This document shows, piece after piece, positions 12,605-22,959 of a stretch of DNA of 64,000 nucleotides. Below the pieces are notes generated by a model. The model ran no database searches, was not told where the DNA came from, and was given only the letters and a program-made list of their open reading frames with translations. The translations under genes and the position numbers were made by a program. The stretch is from Agarophyton chilense (lineage: Eukaryota; Rhodophyta; Florideophyceae; Gracilariales; Gracilariaceae): NCBI GenBank assembly GCA_030374765.1, contig JARGXX010000068.1, positions 4,030,001 to 4,094,000 on the forward strand, read 5' to 3'. The first letter of the stretch is position 1. Every line of letters starts with the position of its first letter.

Positions 12605-14783
12605 CTACCCTATTCCTTCCGCAATAGAGTGTAGACGATTTTTATAACGATTATAAAAATCCAAATCTTCAGCTCTCAAAGGATTCCATATTGCATGAGC
12701 ACTAGTCATGGAAAGACAAAAGCAGAATATATTCTCATAGAAAATTTTCGACCACCGATATTTATTAGATAAAACTCCCCATAAACCACAAAGCCGTCCG
12801 AAATAAATTTCTACAATTATTCGATCAGACGAATTTTTACAGTTCTTCGTCTCTTCGCTTCGAGACAAATTCCCTAATTTTGGTTTCTTCTTAGGATGAA
12901 TTGCACGCACGTGTTCCATTGCGCCCTGATATCCTTTGTCCATTACAACTCCCCATTGAATAAAGTATTATTTTTCAAATAGAAAATCAGAGTCTAAAAT
13001 ATTTGATTCATCATCCCGTTTTTCTAAACCTCTCGTATGAAAATCGATATTTGAAACAAATATCTCTATGTCTGCAACTGAGCCAGGATGAGGTACAGAG
13101 CAACCAATAGCAATTCTATTTGGTAAAACAGATACTTCTGTAGAGTAACGCCCAGCTAGAGTATACTTGAAGATGCAACTCATAGAATGAGGATTGAACC
13201 CTCCGAGGGTTATGACTATGATCCCCTCTAAGGTGTGCTGAGGTGGCACTGTTTTCTGGTTAGAGTTCGCCTATGAAGTGACAATTCGGATGGCCCATGG
13301 TTGGATTGGCCCCGTGATACACGTGGCCTAATTTTGGCACCAATTTTCGGATATTTGTTAGAACGTTGGACTTTTGGGCCCTGGCAGTGGGATCTCCACG
13401 TGTGTGGCCCTGAGCAGGTGTGCACTACTGTACAGTTTAGTTAGTGGGCCCTACTAAGGGAGACGAGATCTGACAGTCCGAAGCTCAGAGTAAAATGGGA
13501 ACCAAGGTTGGTCTTCGATACCTTAAGAGGTTCTTCGTCGCCATTGTTTCGGCCTTACAACCCGGAACGGGCTCTGGTTAGCAACGCCTGCGTAGGGACA
13601 CGACTCCACTTGGAGAGTGCCCACGTTTGGGTTCCGTGCAACCACCCCCTTGGGACCGCTCAGACGACCTGCGTGCACGATACCCCGTGGGGGTTCTGCT
13701 TACTTGTTGCGTGCTTTTTGTGTTTCCTTTGGAGGACAGGTTTTCGCCCCTGTATTGGGTTTCTTTTGTTGTTTCGCTCCTTTTCTGGTTCTCAGGTCCG
13801 GTGCCTGTTAGTGTGTTAGTGCCCGACCCTCGCCCCGTTTTTCTTCTTCGCCGGATTTTCCCCCATTCTTTGGGATACCCATACCCATTCCCGATCCAAC
13901 GGTTTCTACCCCTCACCTCCGTCGGTATTGCCGGAATCCCCCGTGGGAGTTACACCCCACACTACGGGTGGAACGGAGGGCTATGTCTCTGAGTCTGCCT
14001 CCCCCCCGGGAGCAAGGCTTCGAACACCTTGAGAGCACTTCCCGTCGCCGGGTTTTGCTCCACAACTTCTACTTAAAAGCCATACAATTTTTGCTTTCTA
14101 CTGTAATAATTCTTTTTTTAGCAATATTTCCAGCCGGTCAAAAACTTTGTTGAACTGTAACATCGGTTGCATAGCGAACAAATTTAAAATTCTTAAAAGT
14201 GCAGTTCTTGAGCTTCATCCTCTTCATCGGATATTCCCCATCTGCACTAGTCACAAAACTATTATAATTTCTGTGGCTATTGTCTGTATAAAATTAATAA
14301 TGACACGTTCAAATGAAGAGCCCTTGACGTTTAATATGTTTGCTAAAAAATCACCAGACCTCAGTGTTTGAGCACAGTCAAAACCAATGACGAAAACATC
14401 CCTAGGTTTGAAAGAATTTTTTTTCCGCGACCAACATTCCATGAGTTTGCAACAGTTTCCCGGATATTGCGCCAAATACTATTAATTTCTTTGCGAAAAA
14501 GATTGGTAACTATGAAAAATGCCGCAGATCTACCTTCGTTGTAAAAACTGTCCGAAATTGGGCAGTCAGAATCTGTTTCTTCGTCTGGATCAGAGCATTC
14601 ATCCTCGAAAGAATACTTTTTAAACTCTTCTACGCGCTCCATAGATGAATTTTGTAGAATATCCAGACCGTTAGTGAGATGATTAGGAGTAATGGAATTC
14701 ATTGTGATGGATGGTGTGAACGTGTGGGAGAATGCACAAAAGAAGTTGTTTCCATTACAAGTAAAAAGATTGTTGATATACAC
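12605..14783 (-). pseudogene. Harbinger-like (DDE_Tnp_4) transposase, split by an insertion
   Basis: The N-terminal part (14783 to about 14070) has an acidic leader (DPDEETDSD) and, near 14170, the FVRYATDVT motif with the first catalytic Asp. The sequence is then interrupted by the 901-bp insertion 13169-14069. Downstream, 13168-12605 gives TEVSVLPN, then WGVVMDKGYQG with the second catalytic Asp, then SSDRIIVEIYFGRL with the catalytic Glu, then a conserved WNPLRAEDLDFY tail. Removing the insertion and one copy of its TACTT duplication restores the frame across the junction. There are also a stop before TDVTVQQ's continuation, a TAA between the two C-terminal pieces and a frameshift in the N-terminal part, so the gene was probably dying already. 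In the family the protein excises and reinserts its element. Confidence 0.75.
13169..14069. mobile_element. 901-bp non-coding insertion with TACTT target duplication
   Basis: TACTT occurs at 13164-13168 and 14070-14074, directly flanking this block, and splitting there interrupts a conserved transposase codon run. The block is much richer in G and C than its host. Its ends share only GAAG as a short inverted match (GAAGATG at the left, CAACTTC at the right), with no TG..CA ends, so a solo LTR is not well supported. No frame encodes a recognisable protein. It could be a MITE, a SINE-like or a short retroelement remnant. Confidence 0.65.
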
Positions 14784-15229
14784 TTAAAAAGATTACTTGG
14801 TTTTTGCATGGAGACCGAGTAATTGCGTAGTACCCTAGTCATCTACAATGGAGAAAAGTATCAACGTAGGTACTGTCTAATTGTTCCTACAGTAGGCCTG
14901 TAAACCAAATACTACCAAATTCCGCAAATAAAAATTCATATCACGAAGGCTGAGTGAATTCCAAAAAAGCTGTGTTCTCAGTGAACTAAGTTACAAATTG
15001 GTTTTGAAATGACGGTATTCAAATAAAGTGGCCTATTTACTGAAAACCCCTTGTTTTTTTTGAAAAGTTCGACAAAAAGCAACCATTTGGTTTGCAACAA
15101 ATTATGTAACAGTTGATCAACAAATTGATAGCCACATGCGGTAAGTTGGGCTTCGAGAAGGTTTTTCCTTGCGGCGCGACCAGAGACACAGTCGCGTTCA
15201 CCGCGCGATCCATCATTCAACTCTAACGT

Positions 15230-16300
15230 TCACGCTGTGTTTTTGACGCTGCCTTTCTCGCCACCCACGTCCACGACGTTCGCGCGCGAATCTTGCTGGA
15301 CTTGGATAAGCAGCAGCCGCTTTTGTGTACGAACACAAGATGACAAGGTAGCAGATGCGCTCTTGCAGGAGCTTATAGTCGAAGCTGCCCCCGTCCGTCA
15401 TGTGTTCCTCCCGCGCAATCACATCACGGGCGAGCATTTTCGCTACGGCTCTTGTGAGTTTTACACCTCGCTAGACGCTTTGTACGCCTCAAAGGTGCTC
15501 AATCTTGTCCAGATTTATTCCAAATAAATTTGCATCTCTCAGTCTACAGTAGATCGTCGCAACCAAATCGTCGGCTCAAACCTTTTCATTGGCAATTTGG
15601 TAGTCGACGAGAAATTATCGCATGACGCTTTTTAAGCGTTTTGTCTCTTTGTAGAAGCGCCATTTACCACGCGGGACCCGAACTCCAACCAATCGAAGCG
15701 ATATGGTTTCGTTAAGTACTTCTGCTTCGAGCACTCCGATGCTGCTATCGCAGCAATGAATGGTCAATGCTTTTGCAACACTTCTGTCACTGTTCAATAC
15801 GCTTTTAAAAAGGATTCGGAGAAACGGTAGAGACATGGTTCGCACGCAGATCGAATTTTGAAGGCTAAAGGGGCGGAAGCCCGTCGAGCTGCTTACCTGG
15901 GAAAACATATACACCCCAACACTCTATTTTCGGACAAGCCTTCAAGCCGCGTTCACGCCCCGCACCCTCTTCCGCCTCATACAACCCCAACTTATCCACC
16001 AAATGCGCTTACTCCAATGTACCAACCACCGTCATATGATTATGCGGTGCAACTCCGCGTCCCAAACTGGTCGGGTGTAGTGGCTTCCTCCCACCATATA
16101 CTCAAGGCCTTTCCGTGAACCACTATCCGCCCCCGAACGTTGTGGTACCATCGCAAATTGGACTAACCCAAAACCGTCGCTTTGGTGCCGTTAACCGGAG
16201 CATCATATCTTCTGCCTATCCACCAAAACCAATGCCAACCGCAGGGCCGCCTCGACCCGTCCCTGATGAAACGGCTTTGCAATGCAGGAAACTAACCTGA
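15230..16300 (+). pseudogene. SF3B4 (SAP49) splicing factor pseudogene
   Basis: SF3B4 is the U2 snRNP SF3b subunit with two RRM domains and a Pro-rich tail. The first RRM is visible at about 15333-15525: LLQELIVEAAPVRHVFLPR, then ITGEHFRYGSCEF with a degraded RNP1, then LNLVQIYSK. The second RRM follows in another frame at about 15560-15830: NLFIGNLVVDEKL, then YGFVKYF, then AAIAAMNGQCFCN and VQYAFKKDS, a near-exact match to the family. The remnant continues through RHGSHADRIL into a Pro-rich C-terminal region (YPPKPMPTAGPPRPVP near 16225-16265). It has several frameshifts and internal stops and no visible intron, so it is a decayed copy, perhaps processed. It is flanked by two dead Harbinger-like transposases. 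A functional SF3B4 must exist elsewhere. Confidence 0.85.
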
Positions 16301-18400
16301 AAAACAAACCTTCCTTTGAAACTTTCCTTCGGAGATCACTGTAGTAATTTTGTGCGAGGATGCCACTCATAGCTGATGCGGTTGTGACTGTTGCTAATGC
16401 AAAGCAGATGTGCTTTACCCCTCCCCATGTTCCTTGGTTTTGTGGGCACTGGGCCTGCTTGATCGCCGAAACGCCATGTGCTCCCGTAATAGGCGGACTC
16501 GGCCGCACCCAAAAAGCAACTCGCTGCAAAGCCAGGGTTTATTGTGTCGATCAGTGCAGGAAGCGGGTTTGAAAAACGAACAAAAAAGTTAACATTAGAA
16601 AACAAGAGTTGGACAGCGATCAACATCCTCATCGCACATCTTTGGAATATGGGGCACTTGCAATTGATCCGAACGTCATTGAGGCGAGCGGCCTGTTTTT
16701 GCCTTGCGGTTTTGGTGTGTGATTTGCAAGCCAGATTGTTAGAGCAAATCTGGAGGATTTTGGCAACAGTGTCAGCGCTACATCCTCTCTTTTGGAGTCT
16801 TCTTCGGCAAGAAGGACAAGCGTCCACAGTACGATTGAAATAAACACACTGAGGGAGAAATTGCGGCTGTTTGCGATGCATTCACTTTTCTTCGCGCGCT
16901 GGGGGAGTGATATGCTTGAGATAATCCAAGTTTCAGCTTATTTTGTCCTTCCACAGTAGCAAATCTCACTGATCGGAAAATCCCCAATCTCGCTGACCTG
17001 CAAATGGTAGGTTGCGAAACAGCTACTGGCGGCAGCTCATGGTAATTGATTCAAAGAGCTCGCTCGACCTGTCCATAATTGTACTCGGGGGCGTGAGGAG
17101 CATGCTTTCTGCGCTCAATACGGTCTTTTCCGAGATTGGAAACTCTTTTTCAGGTACAATATCTTGATATCTTTTTGACGTTTCTTCCTCTCCCAACAAT
17201 TTGGAATGGAACAAAACAGTACAACTGTATTTTCAGCCCAGGGTTTACGATTCACGGCACATGGTCCATAATTTGCGATTTACGACGTACGCTGATGGTT
17301 CCTTGTCTGCCTTTTTCCCCTCACCATAACCGTGGGTTTTACCTTCTCTCCCGTTGTTCTCTCACGGCCAGGAGCTACAGACAGGGGATTGTGCTTGTCA
17401 TTGGTCAACCGTCAATGCGCCACGAGGACTTTCAGAAGAAAAGAAAGCCCTTTGATATAGTAAGTCAACTGAATTGTCGCCCTCTCCAATTCATGAGAGT
17501 AGAGCTCATTTGGCTTTCGAAACCACTCCCTTCTGTTATCTATTTAGAGGCAGTGGCTCGCCCTTCTTCCGACTTTCCTCTCCCCACCCATCGAAGGCGA
17601 GCAGCATCCACATCTGTTCCATCTTTGAGTGCTCCAGGCCGGGAAAGTTTCCGCCCATTCATTTGAAATTTTAGTTGTTGCTCTGTATCATTTTGGATAT
17701 TGATAATCTTCTTGGCATTGAGAAAATCATTCCATCCGGCAACGTTGTAAACATTGGTATTTATTGAGACGGAAACCAGCAGGAACTGGGCGGCTACTCA
17801 CGTGAAATCTACCGACGGCCAGGGCATGCGCCCCTCGATTTCGGGGGCTGTTGGTCACACCGCCCAAGTTCCCAATGCTTGGTTTGTCCCAGATCCTTCG
17901 ACAGTCAAGGGCCCGATGGTCATTCCGGGCAGAAGCGTTGACCTAGCAACAACCGGTGTCATTGATCCCATAAACCATGATGGGAACCCTCCGTTGCTTG
18001 GGATGGGGTGACAATCCATCCAGATCAGCCACCATAACGAAACCGTTGTGCTGCCAGGCGTGAGTGGGGTTTTCGGCGGCTCTCATCTTGATGTGCACTC
18101 TATGTTTCGAAGCTTCACGCCGACAGTTCACTTCAGCTTTGGAAACGGCTATGGCGCGAGCTCGACGCCAAATCTTGGTGAGGAGCCGGCAGACGTGGGC
18201 CACTTGCAGAAAGGAATACGCGGGTCCGGTTGTCGTTTTATTATGGCATCTATTTTAGCTCTCGGCTACGATGGGGTAATTCAATTCATGAGGCTTCGGT
18301 TTAAGCAGCATCTGGATCATTTATCAAGAGTTCTCGCTGCGAAGTGTACGTTAAGATCAAACTTTTCGAACTATCAACGATGCCTCTAATTCTAAAAGCT
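16301..18400. other. Decaying coding-like sequence, unidentified
   Basis: Composition is gene-like (about balanced GC), unlike the AT-rich desert upstream, and several 90-180 residue frames occur. One plus-strand frame continues from 17754 to 18389 with a single TGA near 18009 and has a protein-like make-up (Gly/Ser/His-rich, e.g. VSGVFGGSHLDVHSMF). A minus-strand frame covers 16881-16336. I cannot match any of these to a family. Given the SF3B4 remnant beside it, this is probably more decayed host-gene sequence. Confidence 0.3.
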
Positions 18401-18406
18401 GCTCCT

Positions 18407-19564
18407 TTAATTAAATTCCCTCCAGATCGGCGTTGGGATACGAATGACGGTGGTCACGAGCAGCTGAAATGGATCGAAAATCCACCTCGAGGCGACGCTT
18501 TTTCGCTCACAGTAGAGTCTTTGCGACGTTTTGCGCTTCTCTACTATTTCATCGACAATTGAATAAAGACGAGATTGGTACTTACCGTAGAACCCAGCGT
18601 CCTCGGTGCGAAGCGGATGCCATTTCACGTGCCTGTTGGTCAGAAGAACGGCCAGGTGAAAAAAGTTGTCGTAGTATTTCGACGAAACGACCGACCTCAA
18701 AGAGCAACAACTCCCGAAAAAGTTCTCGACGATGATTCCGTCACTCGAGATATCTCGATTATCGCCTCGGTCTAGCGTAGTTAAGCTTCTATTTCAGGTT
18801 TTCTTTTTTGGATTAATTGCTCGTACCATTTCAATGGTACTAATTGACCCAGGCATATGTTTTGTGCAGTTTGTAGTGATTCCATTCGGCAAAACACTAA
18901 ATTCAATCTTAAAGCCACACAGTTTGTGTTTGCCACTGTAGTATAATTTGGCTTACTGTATATTTCTAGATGGTCTATTCGTTTGTTGAAAAGTAACATC
19001 AGTAGCATACAGAGCGTACGGATAAAAATTGAATGGTTGATTCTTTTCATATAAAAGATCGATAGTATATATCTTTGTCAATTCCTTCACAAACGGTCCA
19101 TAACAATGCTCTAAAATTAATTTAACGAACGAAATGATAGGCACTTTATCCCGAATACTTCCGACATATTGCCCCATTAACCGGCATATTTTAGAATTGA
19201 TAATTTCATAAAGAACATATATTTTTCGCCATAGTTACATTTTTTACCTCGCTTGACATTCCAATTTTTGTGAATGTGTATGACGATAAATCTAAAAATT
19301 CGTTGGAATTCAACACTAGTAAAAATTTTCATACTTTATATGCTTTGATTACCACCGTTGTTTTAAAATGAATCAAACACGGGAAAAACGCTGTCTTTTA
19401 AAAACGCTGTCTTCTTCTTCACCAGTGCTCTCCGCAGTTTTGTAATTTTCAATTTCAGCACTTTGCTCGGCTGCCTTGTCAGCTAGCATTGGCAGGGCAG
19501 TGGTTGTCTCATCGGGATTCAGTACCATGATGAAGCGAAAGCATACAAGTCTTGAGATTGGCAT
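18407..19564 (-). pseudogene. Second Harbinger-like transposase, internally deleted
   Basis: Fragments read in order on the minus strand. An acidic N-terminal leader lies at 19564-19373. Near 19015 is YPYALYATDVTFQQTNRPS with the first catalytic Asp. Near 18940-18830 are YYSGKHKLCGFKIEFSVLPN and the KHMPGSIS segment. At 18750-18407 are ISSDGIIVENFFG with the catalytic Glu and the HPLRTEDAGFY tail. The tail matches that of the copy at 12605-14783 (WNPLRAEDLDFY), so the two are related. The segment that should hold the second catalytic Asp (the DKGYQG region of the other copy) is missing between 18830 and 18760, and frameshifts separate the pieces. Not functional. Confidence 0.7.
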
Positions 19565-20523
19565 CTCTGAAGAAGACTATGTTTCTGTAAATGAATGTGT
19601 GTTTTATTGGGTTCAGAGTGTTTTGGCAACGATTTGTTTCGCGCCCTTTTTTGAATAACTGTTGAAAACATGTTTGGATAATTTACTGTTCTGTTTTTTG
19701 GAAATGCTTTGGTAACTGTTCTGCGACAGCCTTTCTTCTAATTACAATAACTCACTATTAAATTGTTGTGATCAACTAATTTGGAAGTCAACGACTGACA
19801 GAAAGGTCCAGTGATGATTTTGACGCATCATCGCTAAACTAGATAATTTGCTGACGTCAGTTGATTTTTAGGTCAACTGCACAGCCACCTATGCCTCGTT
19901 GGACCGGCATAGGTGGTAAATTAAAATATGCAACTGCATAGTTTGGCATAATTTTCGTAAGAGCTCTAATGGAAGAACTTGCAATAAAAAATATCCACGT
20001 CTGTGGAGAAGTATGATTTATATCAAAAACCTGGTGCAGATATCGGAGCACGAGAGGAACAAATATCGGTTCCGAGCCTACGGCTCCAATTTTGTCTTCG
20101 AGTGACGCTATCGCTGTAACGTTATCGTTAGAACAACAGGCCTGATTGTAATCACACCGCCATCACAGTCGAAAGATCGCTGAGTAATCATTCTCGTTGC
20201 AGTGCGCTTAGATTCGAAGTACATTGGAAACGAAGTCGAGAAAAAGCGATCGTTCGCCAGAAACTGGCACATCACATTGCCTATGTTTTTTAAGTAAGAA
20301 ACCAATGGATCGGTTCGCACAATGACAAAACTGACATACACCTTGTACTAAAGACTGTTTCGATTTGCATTGAAGAGCACATATATATTGCGGTTACTCT
20401 AAGAAGCTCTCAACTTTTTACACGAAGATTGACAAAAAAAATAAATGCATATTGTTCTGACTGGGGACCTCCCTTGTGATCCAACCCCAGCACAATAGAC
20501 TTTAAGAAGCACGTGTAGTAGTA
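19565..20523. other. No recognisable gene
   Basis: AT-rich spacer downstream of the pyruvyltransferase fusion gene. Two short minus-strand frames (20341-20108 and 20051-19857) have no recognisable domain. Confidence 0.4.
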
Positions 20524-22959
20524 TCAGCACATCGTACTGATTTCCTCCGCATGTCCTGAAAGGCGGAGTCCGTATCGTCGAAATACTTCTTTGTACATCT
20601 TGGCTATACTGCAGCGATTTGAATCAAACTCTTTTCCAGAAAACCCAACATCGGTGAAAAGCTTGGCTACATCCAGATCTTCTTTTAGTCGCGCGTCATA
20701 TATGGTCGTGTGCGGGACTTTCATGCGTTCAACAAGCTCAAGCACGCGATGGTCCGGTGCGATGACAAACCCGGGAATTCCAGCGCCCAAGGCGATCATG
20801 TTGCCATGAATCCTTGCGCCGAAGGCTACGTCCATTTCTCGTAGACTTTCCATCCATTCTTCTGCATCGCTGATGAACTTGATGCGGTTAAATGGAATTC
20901 CAGCCTTCTTCATCTGATTTAGATCATCAAGAGTTTGAGCATACATGTAGCTGTTCGGATAGTTGTTGAGCAGGCCCACAAAAATCTTTGTGAGCTTTAG
21001 CTGTGGCTTCATGTTGAAGGCAATTTTGAGACTACGGTCCCCGATTCTGTTCCTCAGGGCCTCATATTTTGTGGCCAAGGACCGTCCTAGAAGAACGTCG
21101 CGATTGATAAACAGACTTGGACATCCTGTGGAAATACCGTATTCATACCCAGCGTGCTTGGTAGCTTCCAAGGTGAACTGACCCCGGACAAACATCGGCA
21201 TCTTGTACTTTTGCAAGGTGCTGAGCATTTTCATTGCATCTTCGGTGAATTTGAAATTCTTCGGGGTGGTTCGAATATGCTCTCCGGGATTCAAATCATC
21301 AATCTTGATATCTGGTTGAAAAAACTGTTGGATGCCAATGCCAACAAACAGCAATACATCTCCGTCCCTTTCCACTATAAGGCGTTCGTAGGCGAACGTC
21401 ATCGTATTTGTCAGATCGAAAATATTTGCGATGGGTCTATAGAACATCATTTGCCTCTCCCCCAAGTCGGATCTCTCGGTCTGACAAGTCATCCTTGTGT
21501 TGTTACAGGTTGTAACAGAAGTGAAATCGACTAATCTATTCATTGTCGCAAATTGCCAGACCAGGTTTCCATGGTTCTTGCCAGTATCCTTTAGAGCATC
21601 CTCGTAGTTATCGTATTCAATATGTGCGTTTGGATACGAAACGAGGTTCGCGATAACGTACTCATTGCTCGCATTTCTCTTAGATGCTGAAATTTCAACT
21701 GGCGATGGTCGTTTCTCCAATTTCGGGACCATCGACCCAGCCCAACTAGTTGGTGCATCAACAACTTTGGAACTGGACTGCCATGGAGCTAAAGACGAGA
21801 AAAAGGGCAACGACTGGGTGGAAACGGGTAGAGTGGATTTTTTCTCGCTTGTGTCAAACCATGACGTGCCAATAGTGTCACGGTCCGAACCCGTCATGGA
21901 TGGTTTTCGAATAACATCTACACAAGAGGAGGAAATGACAGCAATAAGAATGCATATCTGAATAAAAGCGAACGCCCTCATTCGTCTCTTCTTGTTCTTT
22001 GCTGCATCAGTTTCTTTGCCAAGCATGTATAATGGGAATCCAAACGCAGCCATCGTCAAGCCGATAAAGTGCAATAGGCTAAAAGGATCACCAAGAGCCA
22101 CGGCAGACACAAGAATACCAGTAAAGCGCTTCAGAGTGTTAAGAAGTGAATGTGTCAGCGCATCCATTCGTTCTAAAAGAGCTATGCTTGCAAACTGATA
22201 CGAATTGAAAAGAACAGCGTTTCGAATGAGATAAGGAAAAGACGGCAATTGCAGACCATAAAAAATAAACTTGTAGCTGAGAATCACAAGGGCAAAGGGA
22301 AGACTTGATGCTTGCAACAAAAAGTAACGCTGCTCGGTGGTGTGGTGGATGGTGCTATCCCTTTGATCCTTCTTGATCAACATATTGCGCATCGGAAAAC
22401 AAAGATTAGCGAGAACGATAGGCGATACAGAGAGAACAGTGAAGGAGTTTGCGGAGGACACCAACACACCTGTTAGTACCATGATCATTCCAAACACGGA
22501 AAGTATTGGTGTGGATTCACGCAGCACCAACCATTTTAGTACCAATGCTGCGAGTGGTTCGGTAAGCTTCCACATAAGAGTTGAAGTAGAGCCCAGAAGT
22601 TTATACGACGAGTTTGTCATAACAGAACCGAGTAAATGGAAGAGGCCAATTGCAAGTGATGAGTACTGGACGGAGCGCATAGAGAAGAGCGGGCTGCTTT
22701 GATGCTCTTTGAGAACATTCGCTTGAAATGCAGGTTTAGACATGGATAACAGGCTGGCCATAGCCATACCGACAAGGATTTGCGCTACGGACAGGTCGAT
22801 AAAGAGCAACTCCGACGAAAACTTGGTGAGCAGAATCTGAGCATCGATGGCGTAGATGTTGTTGCAAGCCCACCATACCAGAAGTAAGAAACCAGCGGTG
22901 GGGAAATTTGAGAGAAAGGCGGTTGCACCAGATGTGGATGACCCCGAGAGATTTGTCAT
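20524..22959 (-). CDS. Sugar/PEP-phosphate-translocator-like membrane domain fused to polysaccharide pyruvyltransferase
   Basis: An uninterrupted 811-residue protein. Residues about 20-315 are a multi-span membrane domain of roughly ten hydrophobic segments, resembling the triose-phosphate/nucleotide-sugar translocator (TPT/EamA) type. Residues 322-350 are KNKKRRMR followed by a further hydrophobic segment, exactly the layout of a type II Golgi signal anchor, then a Ser/Pro-rich stem to about 430. Residues about 430-800 are a polysaccharide pyruvyl transferase domain: MPMFVRGQFTLEATKHAG (588-604), GCPSLFI (612-618) and the diagnostic GARIHGNMIALGAGIPGF (714-731). Such enzymes move pyruvate from phosphoenolpyruvate (PEP) onto galactose or other sugars as a ketal. 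PEP/phosphate translocators belong to the TPT family, so the fused transporter may bring the donor into the Golgi lumen; that coupling is inference. No introns are seen. The start at 22959 is the first Met of the frame. Confidence 0.85.
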   Translation of the reverse strand: MTNLSGSSTSGATAFLSNFPTAGFLLLVWWACNNIYAIDAQILLTKFSSELLFIDLSVAQILVGMAMASLLSMSKPAFQANVLKEHQSSPLFSMRSVQYSSLAIGLFHLLGSVMTNSSYKLLGSTSTLMWKLTEPLAALVLKWLVLRESTPILSVFGMIMVLTGVLVSSANSFTVLSVSPIVLANLCFPMRNMLIKKDQRDSTIHHTTEQRYFLLQASSLPFALVILSYKFIFYGLQLPSFPYLIRNAVLFNSYQFASIALLERMDALTHSLLNTLKRFTGILVSAVALGDPFSLLHFIGLTMAAFGFPLYMLGKETDAAKNKKRRMRAFAFIQICILIAVISSSCVDVIRKPSMTGSDRDTIGTSWFDTSEKKSTLPVSTQSLPFFSSLAPWQSSSKVVDAPTSWAGSMVPKLEKRPSPVEISASKRNASNEYVIANLVSYPNAHIEYDNYEDALKDTGKNHGNLVWQFATMNRLVDFTSVTTCNNTRMTCQTERSDLGERQMMFYRPIANIFDLTNTMTFAYERLIVERDGDVLLFVGIGIQQFFQPDIKIDDLNPGEHIRTTPKNFKFTEDAMKMLSTLQKYKMPMFVRGQFTLEATKHAGYEYGISTGCPSLFINRDVLLGRSLATKYEALRNRIGDRSLKIAFNMKPQLKLTKIFVGLLNNYPNSYMYAQTLDDLNQMKKAGIPFNRIKFISDAEEWMESLREMDVAFGARIHGNMIALGAGIPGFVIAPDHRVLELVERMKVPHTTIYDARLKEDLDVAKLFTDVGFSGKEFDSNRCSIAKMYKEVFRRYGLRLSGHAEEISTMC

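Noticed and set aside
13169-14069. Solo LTR
   Set aside because: The ends flanked by the TACTT duplication are GAAG..CTTC, not TG..CA, and no primer-binding or polypurine tract was found.
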